The position numbers were made by a program, and so were the translations under genes. A DNA stretch of 5,457 bases. It comes from Pseudomonadota bacterium. GTDB taxonomy: Bacteria > Pseudomonadota > Alphaproteobacteria > Rhizobiales > Hyphomicrobiaceae. Location of the stretch: NCBI GenBank assembly GCA_023428365.1, contig JAEYYQ010000362.1, positions 1 to 5,457 of the forward strand, read 5' to 3'. This document shows positions 1 through 5,457 of the stretch, piece after piece (the first letter of the stretch is position 1; each line of letters begins with the position of its first letter). A model generated the notes under the pieces. The model was not told the DNA's origin. It ran no database searches and was given only the letters and a program-made list of their open reading frames with translations.

Positions 1-754
1 CCGAGAACGATACCGCCCGATGCGGCGCACCGAGCGCAGCGCCAGCCACGAAGTAATACGTCACCTGGGCCATGATCCGGGCCCAGTTGATCGAGTTGAC
101 GCCGGCGAGCTGCATCCGGTCTCGGAAGGCGTGATGATTGAACATCGCCTTCACGAGCGCCTGGCAATCATCGAACGTCCCATCGATGGCCACAGCGTGC
201 ACGTTGTTGTCACGCGGCGTGGTCATCATCCGCCGCTGGACGTCCGACACGCGCCCATCCGGAAACAGGATCACGACATCCACGGCTTTCGAGCCACGGA
301 ACGCCTCGATCGCCGCGCCGCCGGTATCGCCCGAGGTCGCGCCAACAATCGTCGCCCGCTGCTTGCGCTTGCCCAGCACGTGATCCATCAGCCGGGCCAG
401 CAGTTGCATCGCCACGTCTTTGAACGCCAGCGTCGGTCCGTGGAAGAGTTCAAGCACCCAAAGGCTCGGTCCGAGCTGAACCAATGGCGTCACCGCCGGA
501 TGGCCGAAGCTGCCGTAAGCCGCGCGCGCCATATCCAGCAGGTCTTTGCGCGTGATGGCGTCACCCACGAACGGTGAGATCACCTCGACAGCAACGTCCG
601 CGAACGGTTTGCCGGCCATGGCAGCGATCTGCTCAGGCTTCAGCCGCGGCCATGTTTCAGGCAGATAGAGTCCACCATCCCGCGCCAGCCCCGCCAACAG
701 GACATCCTCGAAGCCAAGCGATGGCGCCAAGCCTCTGGTCGAAATGTATTGCAC
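1..754 (-). CDS. thrC: Threonine synthase, N-terminal 251 residues (cut by left window edge)
   Basis: PLP-dependent lyase that converts O-phosphohomoserine to threonine and phosphate, the last step of threonine synthesis in the cytoplasm. The start is a GTG at 754-752, giving (M)QYISTRGLAPSLGFEDVLLA, the usual N-terminus of the family. An AAAGG ribosome binding site lies 10 nt upstream, and no ATG offers a better start. The substrate and cofactor signature FHGPTLAFKD is at residues 104-113, with Lys112 the expected PLP Schiff-base lysine. The phosphate-binding stretch ATSGDTGGAA is at 139-148, and the conserved NSINWARIMAQ block follows near residue 230. The frame is open to base 1. The family is usually about 460-470 residues, so roughly half is missing. 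It follows the SURF1 gene by 119 nt in the same direction. Its pathway is unrelated to the oxidase, so it may have its own promoter or be reached by read-through. Family assignment is very secure. Confidence 0.96.
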   Translation of the reverse strand, partial: MQYISTRGLAPSLGFEDVLLAGLARDGGLYLPETWPRLKPEQIAAMAGKPFADVAVEVISPFVGDAITRKDLLDMARAAYGSFGHPAVTPLVQLGPSLWVLELFHGPTLAFKDVAMQLLARLMDHVLGKRKQRATIVGATSGDTGGAAIEAFRGSKAVDVVILFPDGRVSDVQRRMMTTPRDNNVHAVAIDGTFDDCQALVKAMFNHHAFRDRMQLAGVNSINWARIMAQVTYYFVAGAALGAPHRAVSFS

Positions 755-873
755 GAGTCGTCAGCCTTTATGAGCCATGCAGCGCCGGAATGGCGCGTCA
801 GGCACCCTAGAATGCACTCGCGGCAGGAACAAGCAGAGCCGCGCTCCCGCCGCCCATCAGCGGTGAACAAACC
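755..873 (-). other. SURF1-thrC intergenic region
   Basis: The 119 nt between the SURF1 stop and the thrC GTG could hold a promoter for thrC. Visible structure is limited to two short inverted repeats: GCGCC/GGCGC (782-786 and 792-796) and CGCGGC/GCCGCG (819-824 and 838-843, loop 13). Neither is followed by a U-run in the minus-strand transcript. The AAAGG ribosome binding site of thrC lies close to its GTG. I see no convincing promoter hexamers and no small coding frame with a family signature. Confidence 0.35.
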
Positions 874-1686
874 TCAAACATCGGGTCGCCAGCCGCGGAT
901 GCGACTGAAGGCGAACGCAACGTAAACACCAATCAGCGTCAGCGACAGTCCCCACCACGTCAGTGCGTATTCCAGATGACGATTGGGAAGTTCGATCCGG
1001 CTCGGCCGCGGCGATGGCAGACCACCCGGCGGGACGGGCGAAATCTGTTCGACGTAGAATTCCAGCGGATCCGGCCCTGCCGCTTGCCAACCAGGCGGAC
1101 CGGCTTCCGTCTCATTGAGGCCGAGCAACTCTCGGGGATTGCGAAGATACCAGACATTGGCATCCGGACTATTCCGGTTGGTGAACGTTCCCCGCTGCTC
1201 GGCCGTTCGGATCTGACCGACGATCTCCATCCGATCCGATACCTGCCCCGTCCTCCAACCGGCTGCATCCTTCTGCGCCTCGGGCACAAAACCACGATTG
1301 ACGAAGATACGGCTTCCGGGCGTGCCCTCCAATTCGAATGGCGACAGGATGAAATATCCGGGCCCGCCGGGTGCGGTCGCCGTGCGCGGTGCATTCACGA
1401 ACACGTGCCAGTCGCGACCATAGTCAAAACGCCCAGCCAGACGCACCATGTTGAATTCGCAGGACGCCGCCAGACCCACCTCGTGCATGGGCTGACACTG
1501 CAGCCCGGACCATTGCTCCGGCGCAGAGGGTGGAGCCGCGATTCGCGCATCGATGGTGGCGATCAGCTCTTCCTTCCATGTCTTGCGCTGCCACTGCCAG
1601 GTTCCCAGACCGATGAGCATCGCGAAGGCCACCAAACTCGCCAGCGTTGGCGCAAGCAGCCCCTTGCCTTTGCATCTGCTCAGCAT
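874..1686 (-). CDS. surf1: SURF1 family cytochrome c oxidase assembly protein
   Basis: Membrane assembly factor of heme-copper oxidases. From work on Paracoccus and mitochondrial homologues, the family promotes heme a insertion into subunit I. The 270-residue protein has the standard two-helix layout: an N-terminal membrane segment (about 11-28), then the signature GTWQWQRK at 28-35, a large periplasmic domain with GRFDYGRDWHVFVNAPRT (85-102) and RIFVNRGFVP, and a C-terminal membrane segment (about 241-260). NRHLEYALTWWGLS precedes and enters that last helix; it holds a conserved His (237) of the type proposed to contact heme. Two cysteines, Cys64 and Cys76, sit in the first part of the periplasmic domain. 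The ATG at 1686 lies only 3 nt after the stop of the DUF983 gene, which implies translational coupling; a GGAGG lies 16 nt upstream, further than ideal. Length is normal to slightly long for bacterial members. Confidence 0.95.
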   Translation of the reverse strand: MLSRCKGKGLLAPTLASLVAFAMLIGLGTWQWQRKTWKEELIATIDARIAAPPSAPEQWSGLQCQPMHEVGLAASCEFNMVRLAGRFDYGRDWHVFVNAPRTATAPGGPGYFILSPFELEGTPGSRIFVNRGFVPEAQKDAAGWRTGQVSDRMEIVGQIRTAEQRGTFTNRNSPDANVWYLRNPRELLGLNETEAGPPGWQAAGPDPLEFYVEQISPVPPGGLPSPRPSRIELPNRHLEYALTWWGLSLTLIGVYVAFAFSRIRGWRPDV

Positions 1687-1689
1687 GGC

Positions 1690-2079
1690 TCAGGTCTCAT
1701 CGCCTCCGGCAAGGCGCCCCTCCTCGGCCTTGTTCCGGTATTGCAGCGCGATCAGCGTCGCCTTCATCGGTCTCAGCATGGCAAGGCCCAGGAAACCCGT
1801 GACAACCGGCCATAAGACGAGATGAACCCAAAGGGGTGGGGACAGCTTGAACTCCACAATCAGGGCAGCCCCCATCACGAGGAAACCCAACAGCAGGATC
1901 ACGAATACCGCCGGACCATCACCGCTATCGATGAAGCCGTAATCCAGGCCGCAAGCATCGCAGCGTTCACGCACCGTCAGGGAAAACGCGCTCTTATACA
2001 GAGCGCCCTCACCACAGCGCGGACACCGGCACAGCAAACTGGCGCGAACAGTTGGCGCGGTCTTGGATTCAGCCATCAT
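1690..2079 (-). CDS. DUF983 family zinc-ribbon membrane protein
   Basis: Small membrane protein of unknown function, found beside cytochrome c oxidase genes in many alphaproteobacteria. With the ATG at 2079 it has 129 residues. A cytoplasm-type zinc ribbon comes first: CRCPRCG (Cys19 and Cys22) and CDACG (Cys40 and Cys43), with a further Cys17. The hallmark DYGFIDSGDGPAVFVI follows at about 46-61, then two hydrophobic segments at about 57-76 and 84-105, and a short polar tail. The start is uncertain: adjacent ATG codons at 2079 and 2076 and an in-frame TTG at 2115 (141 residues) are all possible, and none has a strong ribosome binding site. I prefer the ATG pair because the extra 12 residues look unlike the family. 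It ends 3 nt before the SURF1 start. Metal binding by the cysteines is inferred from their spacing; a role in oxidase assembly is inferred only from gene order. Confidence 0.9.
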   Translation of the reverse strand: MMAESKTAPTVRASLLCRCPRCGEGALYKSAFSLTVRERCDACGLDYGFIDSGDGPAVFVILLLGFLVMGAALIVEFKLSPPLWVHLVLWPVVTGFLGLAMLRPMKATLIALQYRNKAEEGRLAGGDET

Positions 2080-2215
2080 GACGCGAGATGTGACGCTTAC
2101 ACATCGTCTCCGCAACGCGGGATTTCGCCACGTCGCCCTTCATCGGCGGCGCTCGAACGAAAATGGGGCGGCTTGGAGCCACCCCATTTCAACATGCACA
2201 GCGTTTATTGCCGTT
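2080..2215 (-). other. ctaE-DUF983 intergenic region
   Basis: This 136-nt gap is the longest gene-free stretch of the window. It holds the hairpin at 2160-2190. About 80 nt remain between the hairpin and the DUF983 ATG, enough for a promoter. I could not find a convincing -35/-10 pair; TTGCGG at 2115-2110 (read on the minus strand) is the only -35-like hexamer I noted, and no good -10 follows it. If the DUF983 gene starts at the TTG at 2115, the free stretch shrinks to 100 nt. Confidence 0.4.
2160..2190 (-). terminator. Terminator-like hairpin after ctaE
   Basis: The arms 2161-2173 and 2177-2189 form a 13-pair stem with a 3-base loop. The only irregular position (2169/2181) is a G-U wobble in the minus-strand transcript. 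In that direction the stem is GC-rich at its centre and its 3' arm ends in AUUUU, read as CCCCAUUUU. It starts 26 nt after the ctaE stop and lies well before the DUF983 start. The run of U is short and partly inside the stem, so it may be a weak or partial terminator, or a 3' end that stabilises the upstream message. The repeat is directly visible; termination is inferred. Confidence 0.6.
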
Positions 2216-3142
2216 TCAGTGTGTAGCCGGTGTTCCGGCAGCCCAGACGTAGATGCAAGCGAACAGGAAAAGCCAGACGACGTCGACGAAATGCCAGTAC
2301 CACGCCGCAGCCTCGAAGCCGAAGTGCTGCTTCGGCGTGAACTGTCCCTTCAGCGCCCGCATCAGACAGACGAACAGGAAGATCGTTCCGATGATGACGT
2401 GCGCACCGTGAAAACCAGTCGCCATGAAGAAGGTGGCACCGTAGATGTGACCGGAATAGCTGAACGCGGCGTGTCCGTATTCGAAGGCCTGCAACAGGGT
2501 AAAGAAGACGCCGAGCACAACGGTAAGCGTCAGGCCCCAGATCAAACCCTTGCGATCATCGTTGAGCAGCGCATGGTGCGCCCAGGTCACCGTCGTTCCT
2601 GACAGCAGCAGGATCAGCGTATTGACGAGCGGAAGTCCCCACGGATCGAAGGTGCCGTGGAAGAAGTCCGACGGGACCGGAGGCCACTGGCCGCCTGTCA
2701 GAGCATTGCGCTCAACCTGCCCGACGATCTCGCTCGACTCAGCGATCGTGCCGTCCGGCATCGTGATCGGCAGGGGATGAACGCCGCCTGGGAACAGGGC
2801 GATGTCGAAGAACGCCCAGAACCACGCGACGAAGAACATGACCTCCGAGGCAATGAACAGGATCATGCCGTAGCGAAGATGAAGCTGTACGACCGGAGTA
2901 TGATCTCCCTTGTTCGCCTCACGAACAACGTCGCGCCACCAGAAATAGGCAACGGCGACAACGGAGGCGAAACCCAGATAGAACACAGTTGGGCCGGTCA
3001 GTCCGAAGACACCGCCCTGGCTGGTCCGCATCCAGATGATCGCGCCGACAGCCAGAACGAAGGCACCAGCCGAGGCCAGCAGCGGCCACGGACTAGGGTC
3101 CACAAGGTGATAGTCGTGATGTTTGGCGTGGCTATCAGCCAT
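2216..3142 (-). CDS. ctaE: Cytochrome c oxidase subunit III (aa3-type)
   Basis: Third core subunit of the aa3 oxidase in the inner membrane. It carries no redox metal and supports proton uptake and the stability of subunit I. The 308-residue protein shows the seven-helix subunit III pattern, with hydrophobic segments at about 20-38, 51-69, 91-113, 170-188, 199-221, 237-261 and 280-302. Family landmarks are [23 protein letters not shown] (90-112) with the conserved Glu100, [14 protein letters not shown] helix 4 followed by TWAHH (186-190), [12 protein letters not shown] (242-253), and [20 protein letters not shown] (273-292). The long loop at about 117-168 is usual for alphaproteobacterial members. 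The start ATG at 3142 has a GGAG ribosome binding site 7 nt upstream and gives the typical [20 protein letters not shown] opening. It follows ctaG by 65 nt and precedes a terminator-like hairpin. Confidence 0.98.
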   Translation of the reverse strand: MADSHAKHHDYHLVDPSPWPLLASAGAFVLAVGAIIWMRTSQGGVFGLTGPTVFYLGFASVVAVAYFWWRDVVREANKGDHTPVVQLHLRYGMILFIASEVMFFVAWFWAFFDIALFPGGVHPLPITMPDGTIAESSEIVGQVERNALTGGQWPPVPSDFFHGTFDPWGLPLVNTLILLLSGTTVTWAHHALLNDDRKGLIWGLTLTVVLGVFFTLLQAFEYGHAAFSYSGHIYGATFFMATGFHGAHVIIGTIFLFVCLMRALKGQFTPKQHFGFEAAAWYWHFVDVVWLFLFACIYVWAAGTPATH

Positions 3143-3207
3143 GTTTCAGCTCCGTCCCCGTAGCATCGTCAACGAATGGATTTTCTGCATTTTCACGAAA
3201 TCCCACC

Positions 3208-3834
3208 TCACGATCCGTTACCCCCAGCGGAGGTTTCGCGCGCGGTAGGAACCGCAGCCGGCCGGGCGGCGGCCGACTTCTGCGGCTCCACCTGATGGAA
3301 TGTATAGGATAGCGTGATCTGGGTCAGATTGCCGGCGCCGCTGCTGTCTTTCACGATCGCTGGATCGACGAAGAAGCTGACCGGCATATCGATGGCCTGC
3401 CCCGGCTCGAGCCGTTGCTCCTGGAAGCAGAAGCACTCGAGCTTGTTGAAGTAGCTGCCGGCGATTTCGGGCGTCACGTTGAACGTCGCCGTGCCGGTAA
3501 TCGGGCGGCCAGACGTGTTCTCCGCGCGATAGAAGATCAGCGTGTTCCCACCGATTTTGACATCGACCGTATGTTGAACGGGCTCGAATTTCCAGCCTAA
3601 CCCGGGAGCAACGTTGGCATCGAACCGGATCGTCATGTCACGATCGAGAACCGTGTCGGACGGCGCTGCGGCCCGCTGGGTCGTCCCTCCGTAGCCTGTC
3701 ACCTGGCAGAACAATGTGTAGAGCGGCACGGAAGCGTAGGCGAGCCCGACCATTCCGACAGCAACGGCCGCGCACCACAGCCCGACACGGCGGTGCCGCG
3801 CGGCGAGATCCGGATTTGTCGTTCCTGGGCTCAT
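3208..3834 (-). CDS. ctaG: Cytochrome c oxidase copper chaperone, CtaG/Cox11 family
   Basis: Membrane-anchored copper chaperone that supplies the CuB site of subunit I, acting on the periplasmic side. With the ATG at 3834 it has 208 residues: a short cytoplasmic N-terminus, one membrane helix (about 17-36), then VPLYTLFCQVTGYGG (36-50) with Cys43, and an immunoglobulin-like periplasmic domain. The copper-binding CFCF motif is at 134-137 in NKLECFCFQEQ, the defining Cox11 signature. The tail after about residue 187 is Ala/Pro-rich and looks disordered. An in-frame TTG at 3846 would add four residues. I prefer the ATG because an AAAGG lies 12 nt before it but directly abuts the TTG. It sits 30 nt after coxF and 65 nt before ctaE, the usual order in this group. 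Confidence 0.96.
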   Translation of the reverse strand: MSPGTTNPDLAARHRRVGLWCAAVAVGMVGLAYASVPLYTLFCQVTGYGGTTQRAAAPSDTVLDRDMTIRFDANVAPGLGWKFEPVQHTVDVKIGGNTLIFYRAENTSGRPITGTATFNVTPEIAGSYFNKLECFCFQEQRLEPGQAIDMPVSFFVDPAIVKDSSGAGNLTQITLSYTFHQVEPQKSAAARPAAVPTARETSAGGNGS

Positions 3835-3864
3835 GCTGGACGCCAACCTTTCAGGTCCCCGGCA

Positions 3865-4026
3865 TCAAATCGGGCGGTTAAAAACGTTACCGCCAAGACG
3901 CACGATGGTTGCGACATAGAAGAGTACGACCAAGGCCACGAGCGCCAGCGCAATGGCAATGGAGCGATAGCGCTGTCGACGCTTGCGCTCCGCATCGTTC
4001 CAATCGCCTGGTTCATCTGTTGCCAA
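3865..4026 (-). CDS. coxF: CoxF-like single-helix mini-protein (cytochrome c oxidase cluster)
   Basis: A 53-residue protein with a charged N-terminal part (DAERKRRQRYR at 11-21), one membrane helix (about 23-42) and the end RLGGNVFNRPI. This pattern, a basic stretch then SIAIALALVALVVLFYVATIVRLG, matches the CoxF proteins found between ctaB and ctaG in alphaproteobacteria. Their biochemical role is not established; an assembly or accessory role is inferred from position. Positive charges before the helix predict an N-in topology. No ATG exists in the frame. I chose the TTG at 4026 because a purine-rich GGGAGAGG lies 7 nt upstream. A second TTG at 4047 overlaps the ctaB stop and would give 60 residues. 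The gene lies 17 nt after ctaB and 30 nt before ctaG, so it is probably cotranslated with them. Confidence 0.85.
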   Translation of the reverse strand: MATDEPGDWNDAERKRRQRYRSIAIALALVALVVLFYVATIVRLGGNVFNRPI

Positions 4027-4043
4027 AACCTCGCCTCTCCCGG

Positions 4044-4976
4044 TCAAGCCAACACCCGCGTTACGATGTGCTCCGCAAGAAGCACCGCAAACAGCAGGAA
4101 CAGGTACAGGATCGAGTACGCAAAAAGTTCCTTGGCGGCGCGATCTGCTTCGCGTCCATCGACCACGCGATAAACCTTGAGCGCGTAGTACATGAACACC
4201 GCGCCCAGGGCCAACGAGGCCACCAAATAAGTGAGGCCACCCAAACCGATAAAAGCTGGGACGACGGCGAACGACACCAGCAGAACGCTGTAGAGCAAGA
4301 TCTGGCGTCGCGTTTCCTGCGCACCCGCAGCAACCGGAAGCATCGGCACGCCGACGCGTTCGTAGTCGCGAGAGCGATAAAGCGCGAGCGCCCAGAAATG
4401 CGGCGGTGTCCAGAGGAAAATGATCAGAAACAGGACGATGCTTTCCAGGCTGACCGTGCCCGTAACGGCGGCCCAGCCAATCATCGGCGGGAATGCGCCC
4501 GCGGCACCGCCAATGACGATGTTCTGCGGCGTGCGCCGCTTCAACCACATCGTGTAGACGAAAACATAAAATGAGATCGTGATCGCAAGCAGAACTCCCG
4601 CCACCCAATTGACCAGAAGGCCGAGCGTCAGAACTGAGAAGACCGAGAGGATGACGCCGAATGTCAGTGCCTCGTCGCGCGTGATCTGGCCGCGCGGGAT
4701 CGGCCTCGCGGCCGTGCGTGCCATATGCGCATCGATATCTGCGTCGTACCACATGTTGAGCGCGCCGGAGGCGCCCGCGCCGACGGCAATACAGAGCAAC
4801 GCAATTCCAGCCAGCACCGGATGCAGACCACCAGGAGCCGCCATCATGCCGACAAGCCCGGTGAAGACGACAAGCGACATCACCCGCGGCTTCATCAGCG
4901 CGAAGAAATCGCTGACCTGACCGCCCGCAGGGGTAGTCAGGATCTCGGTCTCGACCTCAATGCTCTTGTCTGCCAT
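4044..4976 (-). CDS. ctaB: Protoheme IX farnesyltransferase (heme O synthase)
   Basis: UbiA-family membrane prenyltransferase that attaches a farnesyl group to heme B to make heme O, the precursor of the heme A used by the aa3 oxidase. The 310-residue protein is hydrophobic throughout, with about nine predicted helices. The first Asp-rich site NMWYDADID gives the NxxxDxxxD pattern (Asn74, Asp78, Asp82) and is followed by [12 protein letters not shown] (87-98). Further CyoE/CtaB landmarks are [30 protein letters not shown] (141-170), [13 protein letters not shown] (187-199) and the second polar loop [15 protein letters not shown] (200-214). The ATG at 4976 is chosen because it gives the normal family length. 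The frame stays open to 5051, but that extension would run through the intergenic hairpin and looks non-coding. The ribosome binding site is weak (a GGA about 4 nt upstream). It is downstream of ctaD by 95 nt. Confidence 0.97.
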   Translation of the reverse strand: MADKSIEVETEILTTPAGGQVSDFFALMKPRVMSLVVFTGLVGMMAAPGGLHPVLAGIALLCIAVGAGASGALNMWYDADIDAHMARTAARPIPRGQITRDEALTFGVILSVFSVLTLGLLVNWVAGVLLAITISFYVFVYTMWLKRRTPQNIVIGGAAGAFPPMIGWAAVTGTVSLESIVLFLIIFLWTPPHFWALALYRSRDYERVGVPMLPVAAGAQETRRQILLYSVLLVSFAVVPAFIGLGGLTYLVASLALGAVFMYYALKVYRVVDGREADRAAKELFAYSILYLFLLFAVLLAEHIVTRVLA

Positions 4977-5012
4977 CAGTCCAATGCCTGCTGACTGAAC
5001 TCTAACCGTCAC

Positions 5013-5052
5013 CTTGCGCAAAGGCGGCGGATACGCTGATCCGCCGCGCAAG
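5013..5052 (-). promoter_or_regulatory. Nested inverted repeat between ctaD and ctaB
   Basis: Two stacked perfect stems are visible. The outer stem pairs 5013-5019 with 5046-5052 (CTTGCGC/GCGCAAG, 7 pairs). The inner stem pairs 5026-5032 with 5039-5045 (GGCGGAT/ATCCGCC, 7 pairs) around a 6-base loop. A 6-base bulge (5020-5025) lies on one side only. On the minus-strand transcript the structure begins 19 nt after the ctaD stop. No U-run follows it, so it does not look like a classical terminator. An RNA-stability or processing element in the ctaD-ctaB message is a reasonable inference. Confidence 0.5.
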
Positions 5053-5071
5053 CCCTTCCGCTACCAGCCGA

Positions 5072-5457
5072 TCAGTGATGATCGCCTGGCTTGATCCGCG
5101 GCAGCGTCTCGAAACAGTGGAACGGAGGCGGCGAGGAAAGCGTCCACTCCAGAGTCGTGGCCCCGGCGCCCCAAGGGTTGTCAACCGCACGCTGCTTGCG
5201 AGCGAACGCCACAGCGACGCCGATGAAGAACACAACCGTACCGAGAGCCGTGATGTAAGAGCCGACCGACGACACGTAGTTCCAGTAGGCGAACGCATCC
5301 GGATAGTCGGCGTAGCGGCGCGGCATGCCGGCAAGGCCCAGGAAGTGCTGCGGGAAGAACAGGATGTTGGCGCCGATGAAGGTCAGCCAGAAGTGCAGCT
5401 TGCCCCAGAACTCGGAGTACATGTAGCCGCTCATCTTCGGGAACCAGTAATACCAGC
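5072..5457 (-). CDS. ctaD: Cytochrome c oxidase subunit I, C-terminal 128 codons (cut by right window edge)
   Basis: Catalytic subunit of the aa3 oxidase, which holds heme a and the heme a3-CuB site that reduces oxygen. Only the C-terminus is present, from ..[15 protein letters not shown] to the stop at 5072, so the heme and copper histidines lie outside the window. What remains covers the last two membrane helices: [26 protein letters not shown] (helix XI) and the segment from about [22 protein letters not shown] (helix XII). Between them is [17 protein letters not shown], with the paired arginines that contact the heme propionates in known oxidases. The end reads [21 protein letters not shown], the usual C-terminal block for alphaproteobacterial CtaD, followed by PGDHH. 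The frame is intact and open at the window edge. Subunit II (ctaC) would be expected further upstream, beyond this window. Confidence 0.98.
   Translation of the reverse strand, partial: WYYWFPKMSGYMYSEFWGKLHFWLTFIGANILFFPQHFLGLAGMPRRYADYPDAFAYWNYVSSVGSYITALGTVVFFIGVAVAFARKQRAVDNPWGAGATTLEWTLSSPPPFHCFETLPRIKPGDHH

Noticed and set aside
20..577. A 185-codon plus-strand open frame at the left edge
   Set aside because: It lies wholly antisense to the threonine synthase frame, which carries the catalytic motifs; the translation is His/Arg-rich and unrecognisable.
790..835. Possible sigma-70 promoter for thrC: TTGTTC followed by TTCTAG on the minus strand
   Set aside because: The spacer is about 14 nt, shorter than the normal 16-18, and the -10 match is poor.
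976..1815. A 279-codon open frame on the plus strand opposite SURF1 and part of the DUF983 gene
   Set aside because: It is antisense to clearly real genes, is Arg-rich with no domain signature, and is a common by-product of GC-rich coding sequence.
2074..2109. An 11-codon leader frame on the minus strand starting with ATG just after a GGAG and ending in the TGA of ATGATGGCTGA at the DUF983 start
   Set aside because: The GGAG-ATG spacing is only 3 nt, the peptide has no notable composition, and such a short frame is easily found by chance.
3143..3207. TTGACG hexamer in the ctaG-ctaE gap as a -35 element
   Set aside because: A -10 at normal spacing would fall on the ctaE ribosome binding site, leaving no room for a usable leader.
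3909..4574. A 221-codon plus-strand open frame opposite ctaB and coxF
   Set aside because: It is a charged, low-complexity translation with no signature, antisense to two supported genes.
3865..4752. A 295-codon open frame on the minus strand overlapping ctaB
   Set aside because: Only its last 53 codons look like a protein (CoxF). The rest is an Arg/Gly/Ser-rich out-of-frame reading of ctaB, whose own frame matches heme O synthase throughout.

Overview
The window is a respiratory-chain locus from a GC-rich alphaproteobacterium. Hyphomicrobiales (Rhizobiales) is the best guess, from three things: the gene order, a CoxF-type mini-protein between ctaB and ctaG, and the types of the encoded proteins. 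Taxon is inferred from gene content only; no rRNA or other marker is present. All eight genes lie on the minus strand, so transcription runs from the right edge to the left edge.

In transcription order: the 3' end of ctaD (cytochrome c oxidase subunit I, cut by the right edge, 5457-5072); ctaB (heme O synthase, 4976-4044); a 53-codon coxF-like gene with a TTG start (4026-3865); ctaG (Cox11-type copper chaperone, 3834-3208); ctaE (subunit III, 3142-2216); a DUF983 zinc-ribbon membrane protein (2079-1690); a SURF1-family assembly factor (1686-874); and the 5' part of thrC (threonine synthase, GTG start at 754, cut by the left edge).

Except for thrC, the genes serve one product, an aa3-type heme-copper oxidase. 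CtaD holds the hemes and CuB. CtaB makes heme O, the precursor of heme A. CtaG delivers copper to CuB, SURF1 helps insert heme a3, and CtaE is the third core subunit. CoxF and DUF983 are conserved companions of unknown biochemical role. Gaps are short (3 to 136 nt), which fits a single operon. It is punctuated by two good inverted repeats: a nested hairpin between ctaD and ctaB (5013-5052) and a terminator-like hairpin just after ctaE (2160-2190). These could set different transcript levels for structural and assembly genes.

I found no mobile element, tRNA, rRNA, CRISPR array or phage-like gene, and no gene-free stretch above 300 bases. The locus is largely canonical. The least understood parts are the DUF983 and CoxF proteins and the two intergenic hairpins.
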